DNA of 64,000 nt from Natrinema versiforme (GTDB lineage Archaea; Halobacteriota; Halobacteria; Halobacteriales; Natrialbaceae), in NCBI RefSeq assembly GCF_005576615.1, contig NZ_CP040330.1:806001-870000 (forward strand). Reading direction: 5' to 3'. The notes under the pieces were generated by a model. That model was not told where the DNA came from, searched no databases, and saw nothing but the letters and a program-made list of their open reading frames with translations. Position 1 is the stretch's first letter. Each line of letters opens with the position of its first letter. A program made the position numbers and the translations under genes. This document shows positions 1 through 9,542 of this stretch, piece after piece.

Positions 1-423
1 TCGAACGATGACGACGACGAATCACTCAACAACGACGGTAGCGACGATACCAATGAGACCGACGATAAGACCGACATTCCCGGGCTCGACCGCGACAAGA
101 TGAAAGTCGACAGCGACAAGCTGTCGATCAAGGACGTCAACAAGGACGCCGACACGGTCGATGTCGTCGCGACGACGACCACGACGGATCCCGAGACGCT
201 GCGAGCGGAACTCCAGTCCCTCGGCGAGACGGTCGCCGCGGCGATCACGGATCCCGAAGCGTTCGCCACCGAGGTCAACAGCGTCACGTGGGTACTCGAG
301 TCCGACGGCGCGAAGGTGATGTCGTTCTACGTGGACGTCCAGTGGGCGCTCGCGTACATCAACGACGAGATGAGCGAAGACGAGTTCGTCGAGACCGTCC
401 TCGCGACCTCCGACGAAACGTAG
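1..423 (+). CDS. C-terminal part of an acidic protein of unknown function (5' end outside window)
   Basis: The reading frame is open from the first base and ends at a TAG at 421-423, so only the last 140 residues are visible. The first ~30 residues are Asp/Asn/Thr-rich and look like a low-complexity linker. The rest has a regular alpha/beta pattern with no cysteines and no catalytic motif I recognise. An acidic linker before a compact domain is common in haloarchaeal secreted lipoproteins, but the signal peptide would lie outside the window, so that is only a guess. An internal ATG at 100 exists, but the upstream frame has the same acidic bias and is probably coding. Confidence 0.6.
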   Translation, partial: SNDDDDESLNNDGSDDTNETDDKTDIPGLDRDKMKVDSDKLSIKDVNKDADTVDVVATTTTTDPETLRAELQSLGETVAAAITDPEAFATEVNSVTWVLESDGAKVMSFYVDVQWALAYINDEMSEDEFVETVLATSDET

Positions 424-544
424 TAAGTGGCGACGCGGTTACAGTAACCGGTGTTGTTCTTTCGGCCCGAGACGGACAGCCGCGAGTCCGTCGAACGTGT
501 TTGGTGTCGGCGGACAGTAGGAATGGTAGAAGATCAGCGGCCGC

Positions 545-2323
545 TCACATCGACCGCGGCGCGGCCACGCCCATGATCGAGAGGGCGTTCGCGACCGCGT
601 GTTTCGAGGCCGCGACCAGCGCCAGCCGCGCCTCGCGGACCTCGGGATCGACGTCGTCGGCCAGCACCGGACACTCCCGGTAGAAGCCGTTGAACCGGTC
701 GGCGAACTCGCGGGTGTAGGTCGCGATCTGGTGGGGCTCGAGGTCGTCCGCGGCCTCGTCGACGACCGCCGGGAACCGCGCGGTCGTCTCGAGGAGGTCC
801 CGTTCGGCCTCGGTTGCGAGGAGGTCGGCGTCGACGGCGGTCTCGACGTCGTCCATCCCGGTCTCGGGGTCGATCCCTGCCTCCTCTAAGATGCCACAGC
901 AGCGCGCGTGGACGTACTGGACGTAGGGGGCGGACTGGGCCTCGAAGTCGAGCGCGCGGTCCCACTCGAAGGTGATCGCCTTCGTCGGTTGCTTGGAGAC
1001 GATGTCGTAGCGGACCGCGCCGATCCCGACCTGATGGGCGATGCGTTCGATGTCTGCCTCGTCCAGATCGTCGTCGCGGATGCGGTCGTCCAGCCGGTCC
1101 TCGACCTCGTCGCGGGCGCGGTCGATCGCCTCGTCTAACAGATCGTCCAGATCCACGCCGGTCCCGCGGCGCGTGCTCATCTTCCCCTCGGGCAGGTTCA
1201 CGTAGGAGTACAGCACCTGCCGGAGCCTGTCGGTGTCGTTGCCCAGTAACTCGAGGGTCGTCCGGACCTGCTTCGCTTGCAGTTTGTGGTCCTCGCCGAG
1301 CACCGTCACCGCGCGGTCGTAGTTGTCGAACTTCCACTCGTGGTGGGCCAGATCGCGGGTGGCGTACAGCGACGTGCCGTCCGATCGGAGGAAGACGAGG
1401 TTCTTGTCGATCCCGTGGTCCTCGAGTTCGAGCTGCCACGCGTCCTCCTCGTAGACCGATTCGTCGAGGTCCTGTAGCCGGTCGACGAGGTCGTCGGTGT
1501 CGCCGTTGCGCATGAACCGCGTCTCCTTGACGAACTCGTCGAACTCGGCGGGCAGGCGCGCGAGACACTCCGTCATCCCGCCGAGCACCTGATCGACGAC
1601 CTCGCTGACCCGCTCGTAGGCCTCGTCGTCGCCTTCCTCGAGCCCCTGCATGATCGACTCGATCTCGGCCTCGGCTTCCTCGACGTCGTCCTCGTCGGCG
1701 TTCTCGAGGTAGGCGTTGCCCTTGCGGTAGTAGCGCACGAGGTCGTACTCGATGCGGTCGCGCTCGGGTTCGCTCTCGAGGTCGTCCTCGTCGAAGGTCT
1801 CGTAGGCCCACGTGAAGACGGCCATCTGCCGGCCGGCGTCGTTGACGTAGTAGTGGCGGTCGACGTCGTAGCCGGCGAAATCGAGCAGATTAGCGACGGC
1901 GTCGCCGATGATCGGGTTTCGGGCGCGCCCGACGTGGACCGGCCCCGTCGGGTTCGCGCTCGTGTGCTCGACGACGACGCTGGTGTCGCGGTCGGACAGG
2001 TGGCCGTAGCCCTCGTCGGTCGCTTCGCCCAGCGTCTCGGCGAAGTATGCGTCGCTCGGCAGGAAGTTCAGATACGGCCCCTGCGTCTGAATCTCGGACA
2101 CGTAGGTCAGTTCGTCGGCGTCGACCTCGTCGGCGATCTGCCCCGCGACCTGTGGCGGGGGTGCGCCGGCCTCGCCGGCGAGTCGGAACGCCACGCTCGA
2201 GGCGAGGACGCTCTCGACGTCCTCCGGGGGTTCTTCGATTCCGAGGTCGTCCGTCGGGAAGTCCAGTGTCGAGAGCGCCCGCTCGAGGGCGTCCTCGACC
2301 TCCGCGCGCAGGGAGAGGAACAT
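545..2323 (-). CDS. argS: Arginyl-tRNA synthetase
   Basis: This 592-residue class I aminoacyl-tRNA synthetase charges tRNA-Arg in the cytoplasm. The N-terminal ~110 residues form the Add-1 (tRNA D-loop recognition) domain. The HIGH signature appears as HVGR at residues 130-133, after the conserved SANPTGP stretch, and the KMSKS-type loop is KMSTR at 381-385. The C-terminal DALR-type anticodon-binding helices end in the family-typical GVAAPRSM. Length is normal for haloarchaea. The gene reads leftward and ends about 120 nt from the converging first gene. udk lies just upstream on the same strand, 54 nt away. Nothing is broken or unusual. Confidence 0.97.
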   Translation of the reverse strand: MFLSLRAEVEDALERALSTLDFPTDDLGIEEPPEDVESVLASSVAFRLAGEAGAPPPQVAGQIADEVDADELTYVSEIQTQGPYLNFLPSDAYFAETLGEATDEGYGHLSDRDTSVVVEHTSANPTGPVHVGRARNPIIGDAVANLLDFAGYDVDRHYYVNDAGRQMAVFTWAYETFDEDDLESEPERDRIEYDLVRYYRKGNAYLENADEDDVEEAEAEIESIMQGLEEGDDEAYERVSEVVDQVLGGMTECLARLPAEFDEFVKETRFMRNGDTDDLVDRLQDLDESVYEEDAWQLELEDHGIDKNLVFLRSDGTSLYATRDLAHHEWKFDNYDRAVTVLGEDHKLQAKQVRTTLELLGNDTDRLRQVLYSYVNLPEGKMSTRRGTGVDLDDLLDEAIDRARDEVEDRLDDRIRDDDLDEADIERIAHQVGIGAVRYDIVSKQPTKAITFEWDRALDFEAQSAPYVQYVHARCCGILEEAGIDPETGMDDVETAVDADLLATEAERDLLETTARFPAVVDEAADDLEPHQIATYTREFADRFNGFYRECPVLADDVDPEVREARLALVAASKHAVANALSIMGVAAPRSM

Positions 2324-2377
2324 ACCCGCCCGTATTCAGGGCTCGAGTAAAGGAATGTCGGGTTTCGGTTGCGGCGG

Positions 2378-3055
2378 TCAGTTGATCGCCTGTCCGTCGA
2401 ACGACAGTTCGCGGTCCGAGCCGTCGGATCGCTCCGAGTCGTTCGGCAGTTCGGCCTGTACCTTCTCGATCAGGAGATCGAGCGCCATCCGATTCGCACC
2501 CTCGGGAATGATCACGTCGGCCTGCTTCTTCGTCGGGGCGACGAACTGCTCGTGCATCGGTTTGACCGTCCCGAGGTACTGGTCGATGACGCCCTCGAGG
2601 TCGCGGCCGCGCTCGATGACGTCGCGTTCGATCCGGCGCAGGATGCGGACGTCCGCGTCGGTCATCACGTACACCCGCAGGTCGAGCATCTCGCGGATCT
2701 CCTCGTCGTAGAGGGAGAGAATTCCCTCGAGGACGATGATGTCCGAGGGCTCGACGGTGACGCGTTCGTCGGTGCGGTTGTGCAGTTCGAAGTCGTACTG
2801 GGGCATCTCGATCGACTGGCCGGTCAACAGCGCGTCGAGTTGCTCCCGGAGCAGGTCCCACTCGAACGCGTCGGGGTGGTCGTAGTTGATCTGCTCGCGT
2901 TCCTCGAAGGCCAGATGCGAGAGGTCCTCGTAATAGTTGTCGAGCGGGATCCGCGTGACGGCCTCGCCGACGGTCTCCGCGACCGTGCGTGCGACCGTCG
3001 TCTTCCCGGCACCCGTGCCGCCGGCGATCCCGATGGCGAACGACGGTATACTCAT
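2378..3055 (-). CDS. udk: Uridine kinase
   Basis: This 225-residue P-loop kinase phosphorylates uridine and cytidine in pyrimidine salvage. The Walker A motif GGTGAGKTT follows the N-terminal strand, and the family residues NYYEDLSHL, DHPDAF and EGILSLYDEEI are all present. A longer open frame runs upstream to 3460, but ATG 3053-3055 gives the normal family N-terminus (IGIAGGTGAGK) and leaves a gap to the NUDIX gene, so I chose it. The C-terminal ~20 residues are a charged haloarchaeal tail. It is encoded on the same strand as argS and the upstream NUDIX and thrC genes. Confidence 0.94.
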   Translation of the reverse strand: MSIPSFAIGIAGGTGAGKTTVARTVAETVGEAVTRIPLDNYYEDLSHLAFEEREQINYDHPDAFEWDLLREQLDALLTGQSIEMPQYDFELHNRTDERVTVEPSDIIVLEGILSLYDEEIREMLDLRVYVMTDADVRILRRIERDVIERGRDLEGVIDQYLGTVKPMHEQFVAPTKKQADVIIPEGANRMALDLLIEKVQAELPNDSERSDGSDRELSFDGQAIN

Positions 3056-3135
3056 TGTCCGGACCTGGGTCGGGTCGCTAATGAATTCCCTGATTCCGCC
3101 GTGTCCCGCTGTCCGGGAGATGTCGGCGATAGTGC

Positions 3136-3672
3136 CTACTCGAACAGCGCGGCGGCCTCGCGGAACCGCGCCTCGTGAACCGGACGGAAGGTCTCCTCGG
3201 AGGCATCGAACTCGGCCGGCGTCCAGAAGCGGGCGTCCGTCGCGTCGCTCCCGGCGACCGGGTCGCCCTCGGCATCGGCGCGGTCGGCCACGTAGTGGAC
3301 CGTCACGACGTGTTTGCCCTCTCGAGGCGGCATCGCCGACGCGCCCAGGATCTCGAGGTCGGCGGGATCGACGACGATCCCGGTCTCCTCTCGGAGTTCG
3401 CGGGCGGCCGCCGTCGCCGGCTCCTCGCCGGTCTCCATGTGGCCGCCGGGGATCGTCCACTCGCCGACGCCCGGCGGGACGCCGCGTTCGACGCAGAGTA
3501 CGGCGGGCTCGGGGCCGGTGGCGTCGACCACCGCGACGCCGGCACAGGGAACCGGGTTGTGCCAGACGATCGCCTCGCAGTTCGGACAGCGCATTCGCTC
3601 GCGGGTTTCGATCGGTGTCGACTCGAGGCGGGTACCGCAGTCGGGACAGAACGTCGGCGGTCGGCTGACCAT
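3136..3672 (-). CDS. NUDIX hydrolase with N-terminal zinc ribbon
   Basis: The 178-residue protein starts with a zinc ribbon (CPDC near residue 9, CPNC near residue 30) followed by a NUDIX domain. The NUDIX box is complete: GGHMETGEEP followed by RELREETGI fits GX5EX7REUXEEXGU, so a Mg-dependent pyrophosphohydrolase activity is expected. The ribbon-plus-NUDIX layout resembles NudC-like NADH/ADP-ribose hydrolases, but the substrate cannot be read from the sequence. It begins 2 nt after the stop of the threonine synthase gene, so the two are probably cotranscribed. The start ATG 3670-3672 puts the zinc ribbon right at the N-terminus. Confidence 0.9.
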   Translation of the reverse strand: MVSRPPTFCPDCGTRLESTPIETRERMRCPNCEAIVWHNPVPCAGVAVVDATGPEPAVLCVERGVPPGVGEWTIPGGHMETGEEPATAAARELREETGIVVDPADLEILGASAMPPREGKHVVTVHYVADRADAEGDPVAGSDATDARFWTPAEFDASEETFRPVHEARFREAAALFE

Positions 3673-3674
3673 GG

Positions 3675-4829
3675 TTAGAGGGTTTTCAGTCCGCTGCCGG
3701 TCAGCGGGACGACGACATCGTCGTCGGCGGCGATGACGCCGTCCTTGCGGTACCGCTCGAGGGCCGCCGGCGCGACCGCGCAGGTGGGCTCGACGTAGAA
3801 CCCGCCGCGGTGGAGCCGATCCAGTGCGGTCTCGATCGGGTCCGAACCGAGCGCGATCGCGTCGCCGTCGGTCTCCTCGATCGCCTCGAGGATCTCGGTG
3901 CCGCGGGCCGGTTCGGTGATCTGGATGCCGTCGGCGATGTCGGTTCGTTCCCCCTCCGCGTCGGTGGTGTCGCCGCCGAGCGCGGCGACGATTGGGGCGT
4001 AGCCGGCCGCCTGCGCGCCGAGTAGGCGGGGCATTCCGTCGACGATACCGGCCTCGTTCAGGAGTGAGAAGCCGCGGTAGGCCCCTAAAAAGAGCGTCCC
4101 GTGGCCGATCGGGAGGACGACGGCGTCGGGAACGGTCCACCCCTGCTGGGCGGCCACTTCGAACGCGAACGTCATCGTCCCGGCGTAGAACGCGGGGTTC
4201 CACGCGTGGCTGGCGTACCAGCCCTCGCCCGTCTGATACGGGGCGGCGCCGTCGGCCGGCGACCCGTCGCCACTCGCGTCGCCTTCGACGGCCTCGAGAC
4301 AGGCCGCGGTCACGTCCTCCCGCGTTCCCTCGACACGGACTGGCCGGGCGTCGGCCCGCTGGATCGCCATCAGCTTCGACTGCTTGACATCCGCCGGGAC
4401 GTAGATGTCCGCGTCCAGCCCCGCTCGAGCCGCGTAGGTCGCGATCGACGCGCCCGCGTTGCCTGAGGAGTCCTCGACGACTTTCTCGACGCCGAGTTCG
4501 ACGGCCCGCGAGAGGGTCGTCGTCGCGCCGCGGTCCTTGAACGACCCCGTCGGGAAGACGTACTCGAGTTTGAACTCGGCGTCCCAGTCGGGGGCGTCGA
4601 CCATCGGCGTAAAGCCCTCGTAGAAGGTGACGTGCTGTTCGATCGGGAGGAACTCGAAGAACGTCCAGAGCCCCTCGCTGGTGTCGAGGCTGTGCAGCGG
4701 GAGCGGATCGCCCTGCGGATGGGGCCGTTCGGTAAATTCCAGTGCGTGACCGCAGCCACAGCGCCACGGTTCGTCCGGGCCGGCCTCGTAGACGGCTCCG
4801 CAGTCGGGACAGGTGAGGTCGGCGGCCAT
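3675..4829 (-). CDS. thrC: Threonine synthase (PLP fold-type II)
   Basis: This 384-residue enzyme converts O-phosphohomoserine to threonine. It has an N-terminal rubredoxin-like zinc ribbon (CPDC near residue 7, CGCG near residue 24), the PLP-lysine motif GSFKDRG (Lys98), the SSGNAGAS asparagine loop and a C-terminal PLTGSGLK that binds phosphate. I chose ATG 4827-4829, one base after the upstream deacylase stop; a GTG four codons earlier is possible but would overlap. It sits in a tight leftward run with the AstE/AspA-type gene and the NUDIX gene. Threonine made here could feed the threonine-dehydratase-like enzyme at 19.7 kb, but that link is not shown by position. Confidence 0.88.
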   Translation of the reverse strand: MAADLTCPDCGAVYEAGPDEPWRCGCGHALEFTERPHPQGDPLPLHSLDTSEGLWTFFEFLPIEQHVTFYEGFTPMVDAPDWDAEFKLEYVFPTGSFKDRGATTTLSRAVELGVEKVVEDSSGNAGASIATYAARAGLDADIYVPADVKQSKLMAIQRADARPVRVEGTREDVTAACLEAVEGDASGDGSPADGAAPYQTGEGWYASHAWNPAFYAGTMTFAFEVAAQQGWTVPDAVVLPIGHGTLFLGAYRGFSLLNEAGIVDGMPRLLGAQAAGYAPIVAALGGDTTDAEGERTDIADGIQITEPARGTEILEAIEETDGDAIALGSDPIETALDRLHRGGFYVEPTCAVAPAALERYRKDGVIAADDDVVVPLTGSGLKTL

Positions 4830-4830
4830 C

Positions 4831-5790
4831 TCAGTACTCACCGATGTCGGTCCCGACCGAACAGACGTACTCGCCGGTTGCGACCTGCGGGAGCCGCCGC
4901 GCTCGCCAGAGGATGCCGTCGTTGTCGGCCGTCACCTCGGCTTTCGGCTCGCCGAAGGGCGTCGTCACCTCGAACAGCGTCTCGCCCGGTCGAACGCGGT
5001 CGCCGAGCTCTTTCCGGAGCGTGACGAGTCCGCCGGCGGGAGCGCCGTACTGCTCGAACCCTCTGGCGCGGGTCTGGGTCTCGAGCGGCTGGGCGCCCTC
5101 GAGGAAGTTGTAGTACCGGAGCACGTTGAACACGCCCTCGACGCCCTTGCGGATGCTCTCCTCGTCCCAGCCGACGGCCCCGCCGAGTTCGGGGTCGACG
5201 GTCGGGATGCCGTCGTCGGGGGCCGCGCGGGCCAGTTGGCCGTCGGGTCCCTTCTGGTCGAGCACGTAGCCGCAGCCGAAGGCCTTCGCCAGCTCGAGAC
5301 ACTGGTCGTGGAGCCGGTGGCGTTTGCCACAGCGGACCCGCACCTCGTCGAGCATCCGGCTGGTCGATCCCTGATGGAGGTCGAGGATCAGGTCCGCCCG
5401 GGTCGCGGCGTCGAACGTGGCGGCCGCGATCCGCTCCGTCGAGGTGCCGCCCTCGTTGCCCGGGTAGGCGCGGTTCATCTTCGTATCGTCGATCGGATTG
5501 CGGTGTTCGGCGACCTGAAACGCGTGGTAATTGACGATTCCCACGATGAGGATCGTCCCCGAAATCTCCGTGGGATCGAGCCGCGGCACGACCTGCTGGA
5601 TCACGCCGACGCCGTTGAGTTCGTCGCCGTCACTGGCCGCCTGCATATAAAGCGTTTTTCCAGAATCTGCCCCGTTCACTACGGCGACTGGCAGTCCGAA
5701 CGGGCTCCCATCCCGCGTCTCGCCGACCTCGAGACGCCCCGTCTCGATCTCGCCGGGAGACGCGCTCGCCGTTCCGAGCGTCGTCGTCAT
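4831..5790 (-). CDS. Succinylglutamate desuccinylase/aspartoacylase-family (M14C) deacylase
   Basis: The 319-residue protein has the zinc-carboxypeptidase fold of AstE/AspA and of bacterial DoeB/EutE, the N-acetyl-diaminobutyrate deacetylase. The second zinc histidine is in LDLHQG (His139) and the catalytic glutamate candidate is Glu201 in DPELGG. The first ligand pair, normally HxxE, reads DGDE (Asp54, Glu57), so the usual histidine is replaced by aspartate. The C-terminal third is a barrel-sandwich domain typical of the family. A TATA-like TATAAAG at 5816-5823 stands ~30 nt upstream of ATG 5788-5790, consistent with a leaderless start. It precedes thrC by one base. The substrate is unknown; an N-acyl amino acid is likely. 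Confidence 0.8.
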   Translation of the reverse strand: MTTTLGTASASPGEIETGRLEVGETRDGSPFGLPVAVVNGADSGKTLYMQAASDGDELNGVGVIQQVVPRLDPTEISGTILIVGIVNYHAFQVAEHRNPIDDTKMNRAYPGNEGGTSTERIAAATFDAATRADLILDLHQGSTSRMLDEVRVRCGKRHRLHDQCLELAKAFGCGYVLDQKGPDGQLARAAPDDGIPTVDPELGGAVGWDEESIRKGVEGVFNVLRYYNFLEGAQPLETQTRARGFEQYGAPAGGLVTLRKELGDRVRPGETLFEVTTPFGEPKAEVTADNDGILWRARRLPQVATGEYVCSVGTDIGEY

Positions 5791-5935
5791 ATGTCCACCA
5801 CGATGGAGCCGTCTGCCTTTATACTATCCTTTGATCCCTCGCGGCGGGTACTCGAGTCGGGGACAAAGGGGCAATCCGAACCGCTTTCGTCGCCGCGGAT
5901 GTCGGCCACCTCGCGACGCGCTCGAGGCCGCGGTC

Positions 5936-6793
5936 TCAACTGCTCAATACGGCTCGGAGCGCGAACCGGAGGTTCTCCCGTCGTTCCATGACTCGGCGGT
6001 AGAAGTAGGACTTCCAGCGGTCGCCGTAGGGGACGTACTGCCAGACCTCGTACTCCCCTGCCAACTCGTACTGGGCCTCCTCGCGGACGCCCATGAGCAT
6101 CTGGATCTCGAAGTCGGTGCCGTACCGCTCGTGGAGTGCCGTCGCGTGCTCGATCATCGCCGGATCGTGGCTCCCCACCGCGATGCCGCCGTCGTCGTGT
6201 TCGAACGCGTACTCGAGCAGGTCCCGATACTCCTGATCGATCCGCGCTCCGTCCGTGTAGGCCACGTCGGCCGGCGGGTCGTAGGCCCCCTTGACGAAGC
6301 GGACCTTGCCGGGAACGTCGGCCAGCCGTTTCACGTCCGCTCGAGTCCGCCTGAGATTGGCCTGCAGGCAGATGCCGACGCCGCCTCCGTGGTCGCGGGC
6401 GAGCGCCTCGAACGCGTCCAGGGTCGCGTCGGTCGTCGTGTGATCTTCCATGTCGATCCAGACGAAGACGCCATGGTCGGCCGCGGCGTCGACGATGTCG
6501 GCCAGCTCGCTCCGAAACACGTCCTCGCCGATGTCGAGCCCCAGTTGCGAGGGTTTCACCGAGATGCAGGCCTCGAGTCCCGAACCCGCGATATCGGCCA
6601 CGAGTCGGCGGTATTCGGCGGCGTCGGCTTCGACGGGATCGCGGTGGTCGTAGTGCTCGCCGAGGAGGTTGACGATGGCCTTCACGTCGTTCTCGTTCAA
6701 CCCGCGGACGTGCTCGAGCGCTTCGGCAGGAGATTCCCCCGCGACGAACCGGTTCGCGATGGGCGGGATCATATCAGAGCGAATGACAGCCAT
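5936..6793 (-). CDS. Proline dehydrogenase (PRODH domain, monofunctional)
   Basis: This 285-residue protein is a (beta/alpha)8 FAD-dependent proline dehydrogenase, which oxidises proline to pyrroline-5-carboxylate and passes electrons to the quinone pool. Visible family elements are SVKPSQLGLD, WIDMEDH, RFVKGAYDPP, VGSHDP and the C-terminal substrate motif YFYRRVMERREN. Its length fits the small monofunctional PRODH type rather than the bifunctional PutA fusion; the partner P5C dehydrogenase is not in the window. The APC permease gene upstream on the same strand is a plausible proline or amino-acid importer in the same transcription unit, and the pair sits next to other amino-acid and osmolyte catabolism genes. 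Confidence 0.9.
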   Translation of the reverse strand: MAVIRSDMIPPIANRFVAGESPAEALEHVRGLNENDVKAIVNLLGEHYDHRDPVEADAAEYRRLVADIAGSGLEACISVKPSQLGLDIGEDVFRSELADIVDAAADHGVFVWIDMEDHTTTDATLDAFEALARDHGGGVGICLQANLRRTRADVKRLADVPGKVRFVKGAYDPPADVAYTDGARIDQEYRDLLEYAFEHDDGGIAVGSHDPAMIEHATALHERYGTDFEIQMLMGVREEAQYELAGEYEVWQYVPYGDRWKSYFYRRVMERRENLRFALRAVLSS

Positions 6794-6855
6794 GCGTAAG
6801 GCTGTTCCTCCGTTTCTCGAGCGCTCCGATCACGGACCCGAAAAGAAGGGGACGA

Positions 6856-9153
6856 CTACTCTTCTTCGACTCCCAGCAGCCGTTCACGCATGGTCCGTTC
6901 CCGGGCCCGTTCGGCCAGCAGCACCGAACACTCGATGTCCTCGAGCACGTCTAAGACCAGCGAGCCGCGGACGATCCGGGAGAGCAGCCCCTCGCCGGTC
7001 GCCCCGATGACGACCAGCGTTGCCTCGGAGGCGGCCTCCGCGATGGACGTCTCGACATCGCCGTCCTCGAGCCGGAGTTCGGCGTCGGCGAGGCCGTTCT
7101 CGGCGGCCCACTCCTCGAGGAACTGCTCGCCCTCCTCGGGGGACTCGCCGTCGGTGAGGACGTGCAACAGCGTCACCTGCGAGTCGAACTCCTCGCGGAG
7201 CAGCCCAGCGACCTCGGCGCTGAGCTCCGAGTCGGGGCCGCCCGCGGTCGGGACGAGGATCCGGTCGGGGTCGAAGCCCCGCTCGTTCAACACGAGGAAG
7301 TCACAGGGGAGATCGTGGGTCAGTTCGTCGATGCGGGACTCGGCGCGGCCGTGTGCGGTCGGTCCCCAGCCCATGACGACCTGATCGGCCTCGAAGGCGC
7401 GAGCCGCGTCGAAGACCTCCTCGAACGAGCGATGCGAGAGGACGGTGTGGGTCTCGACCGTCGCGCCGAACGTCTCGGCGTCGGTCCGGGCCTGCTCGAG
7501 CAACTTCTGGGACTCGGCGTCGAGGCGGTCGTTCTCCTCGGCCCGCTCGAGCGGCGTCTGGTCGGGCACTTGCACGATGTGGACCGCGTGGACCGTGCCG
7601 CCACGTTGCTTCGCGACGGCGCCGGCGAGCGTGATGAGGTCCTTCTCAGTCCGCGGGTTCGAGAGGGGGACCATCACGCGGAAGTCGCCGCCGTTCGTGC
7701 TCGCGGCGGACCCTCTAGCGGCGTCGGGACGGACCGTGTCGGCCGCGGCCACCGCAGCGTCAGGCATCTCCTCGGACCGGTCGAGGATCCAGCCGGCGAA
7801 GACCCCGGCGCTCTCGACGTGCTGGCGGGCGTACAGCAGGTACCACACCGCCGCGAAGACGACGAGCCCCGCCGAGAGCGCGATGACGAGCGGTTCGATG
7901 TACGCGATCAGCGCGAACGACGAGATCGTCCCGATGATCGGGACGATCGGATACAGCGGCACCTCGAAGTCGGGATCGTAGTCGGCGGGTTCGGCCTCCC
8001 GCATGACGATCAGCGCGATGTTCAACAGGCCGTAGACGATCAGGTGCAACACCGAGCCGGCCGTCGAGAGGATCTCGAGGTTGCCAAAGAGGAGGAAGAC
8101 GATGATGAGTCCCCCGGTGATCAGGATCGACTTGTACGGCGTCCCGAAGCGGGGGTGGATCTCGTTGACCGACGGCGAAATGATCTTCTCCCGGCCCATC
8201 GCGAAGTTGATCCGCGACGACGAGAGGATCGACGCGTTCGCGCTCGAGGCCGTCGCCAGAAGGCCTCCGAGCAGTAACAGCCCCCAGCCGAGCGCCCCCA
8301 GACCGAACCCGAAGACGCTGTACTGGCCGAAGAGCAACTCGGCGGCCTCGACGACCGCCGTGTCGTTGTTCGCCACCAGCTCGTTGGGCACCGCCGCCAG
8401 CAGGACGAGGAGGAACAGGGCGTAGACGACCGTGACGATGACGACCGAGCCGATGACCGCCAGCGGGAGGTTCCGGCCGGGGTTCTTGATCTCCTCGGCG
8501 ACGGAGGTGATCTGGACGAAGCCGAGGTAGGAGACGAAGACGATGGCGGTCACCGGGAGCACCTCGCCGGTCGTCCCCTCGGGCGCGAGCGGCCGCAGCG
8601 ACTCGAGGTCGGCGTTCAGGAGCCCGACGATCGTGAAGACGCCGAGGATGGCCAACAGCGTGAGCACGATGCCGATCTGGAGGCCGCCGGTCTCCTTGGC
8701 ACCCATGTAGTTGATGGCGATGAACAGCGCCGCACCGATCAGTCCGATCGTCTGAGCGGCCGAAATCGTCACCGGGCCGAGCCCGATGGCCTGCGCGCCA
8801 ACGAGCTGGTTGACGTACTCGCCGAACCCGTACATGTAGAACGCGGACGCGAAGGCCAGCCCGAGCCAGTTCGCCCAGCCGCTGATCGACCCGAACAGCG
8901 GGCCGAGCGCGCGGTTGATGTAGAAGTAGGCACCGCCGGATTTCGGCATCGCCGTTCCCAGTTCGGAGGCCGACAGCGCCGTAAACAGCGCGGTGACGCC
9001 GCCGATGACGAAGGTGAGCGCCGCGAGCGGCCCCGCTCGAGCGACTGCGGTTCCCGGCAGCACGAAGATACCGGCCCCGATCATCGTCCCGATACCGATC
9101 GCGATCGCCGAGAGCAGTCCGAGGTCCTTCGCGAGTTCTTCGTCGGCGCTCAT
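6856..9153 (-). CDS. APC-family amino acid permease fused to two C-terminal Usp domains
   Basis: The 765-residue protein has an N-terminal APC transporter with about 12 membrane helices. Its first helix carries IGIGTMIGAGIFVLPG, the substrate-backbone binding signature. After ~residue 450 there is a linker and two universal-stress-protein domains; the second ends in GATGEG followed by GSLVLDVLEDIECSVL, the Usp nucleotide-binding pattern. Such fusions are known in haloarchaea and are thought to regulate transport allosterically. ATG 9151-9153 places the cytosolic N-terminus just before helix 1; the open frame continues 33 arginine-rich codons further but looks non-coding. It lies 62 nt upstream of the proline dehydrogenase gene. 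The substrate is not determinable here. Confidence 0.9.
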   Translation of the reverse strand: MSADEELAKDLGLLSAIAIGIGTMIGAGIFVLPGTAVARAGPLAALTFVIGGVTALFTALSASELGTAMPKSGGAYFYINRALGPLFGSISGWANWLGLAFASAFYMYGFGEYVNQLVGAQAIGLGPVTISAAQTIGLIGAALFIAINYMGAKETGGLQIGIVLTLLAILGVFTIVGLLNADLESLRPLAPEGTTGEVLPVTAIVFVSYLGFVQITSVAEEIKNPGRNLPLAVIGSVVIVTVVYALFLLVLLAAVPNELVANNDTAVVEAAELLFGQYSVFGFGLGALGWGLLLLGGLLATASSANASILSSSRINFAMGREKIISPSVNEIHPRFGTPYKSILITGGLIIVFLLFGNLEILSTAGSVLHLIVYGLLNIALIVMREAEPADYDPDFEVPLYPIVPIIGTISSFALIAYIEPLVIALSAGLVVFAAVWYLLYARQHVESAGVFAGWILDRSEEMPDAAVAAADTVRPDAARGSAASTNGGDFRVMVPLSNPRTEKDLITLAGAVAKQRGGTVHAVHIVQVPDQTPLERAEENDRLDAESQKLLEQARTDAETFGATVETHTVLSHRSFEEVFDAARAFEADQVVMGWGPTAHGRAESRIDELTHDLPCDFLVLNERGFDPDRILVPTAGGPDSELSAEVAGLLREEFDSQVTLLHVLTDGESPEEGEQFLEEWAAENGLADAELRLEDGDVETSIAEAASEATLVVIGATGEGLLSRIVRGSLVLDVLEDIECSVLLAERARERTMRERLLGVEEE

Positions 9154-9542
9154 GTGGGTCCACCCCACTCGTCCCCGCCCGCGTCGCGCCGTCTCGTTCC
9201 CGGTTCCCGTCGGCTCCTTGCGCTCGATACCGACTGTCGCGGCGGACCGCACGCGTGATTTCGGGCGTTCATTGATCCGAACTTGTGTAGGTGCCGGTGA
9301 TAAACTCCCTGATTGGACTGCTGGATCCGTATTCTCGTGGCACTCTATTGACGATCACTGAGAATACGATCCCATCTCGTTCGGATTCGAAATTGGAACC
9401 GGACGACGAGAACGGGCGTGGTTCCGTGAGCGATTCGTCGTTCGGCCTGTCGTTCGAGTTGACCTGCGTAGTCAATAACTGTATACAGACTGCATGAATA
9501 TTGTGGACAAGCTATTTATAATTGTTTCACCTGCCCATACGT
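9154..9542. other. Divergent intergenic region between the permease and the aminotransferase
   Basis: This 389-nt stretch has no convincing gene. A 68-codon leftward frame inside it lacks family features and overlaps the promoter of the rightward aminotransferase. The right half is AT-rich and holds the CTGTATACAG palindrome and a TATA box listed separately. Confidence 0.6.
9479..9521 (+). promoter_or_regulatory. Promoter of aminotransferase operon with TGTATACA palindrome
   Basis: CTGTATACAG at 9479-9488 is a perfect 10-bp palindrome. TATTTATAA at 9513-9521 is a good archaeal TATA box about 26 nt before ATG 9543, which predicts a leaderless mRNA. The palindrome centre is ~33 bp upstream of the TATA centre, as in the DoeA-like gene promoter. 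Confidence 0.65.

Noticed and set aside
9269-9475. 68-codon leftward frame in the permease-aminotransferase gap
   Set aside because: No start signal, no protein-like pattern; the region is better explained as promoter.
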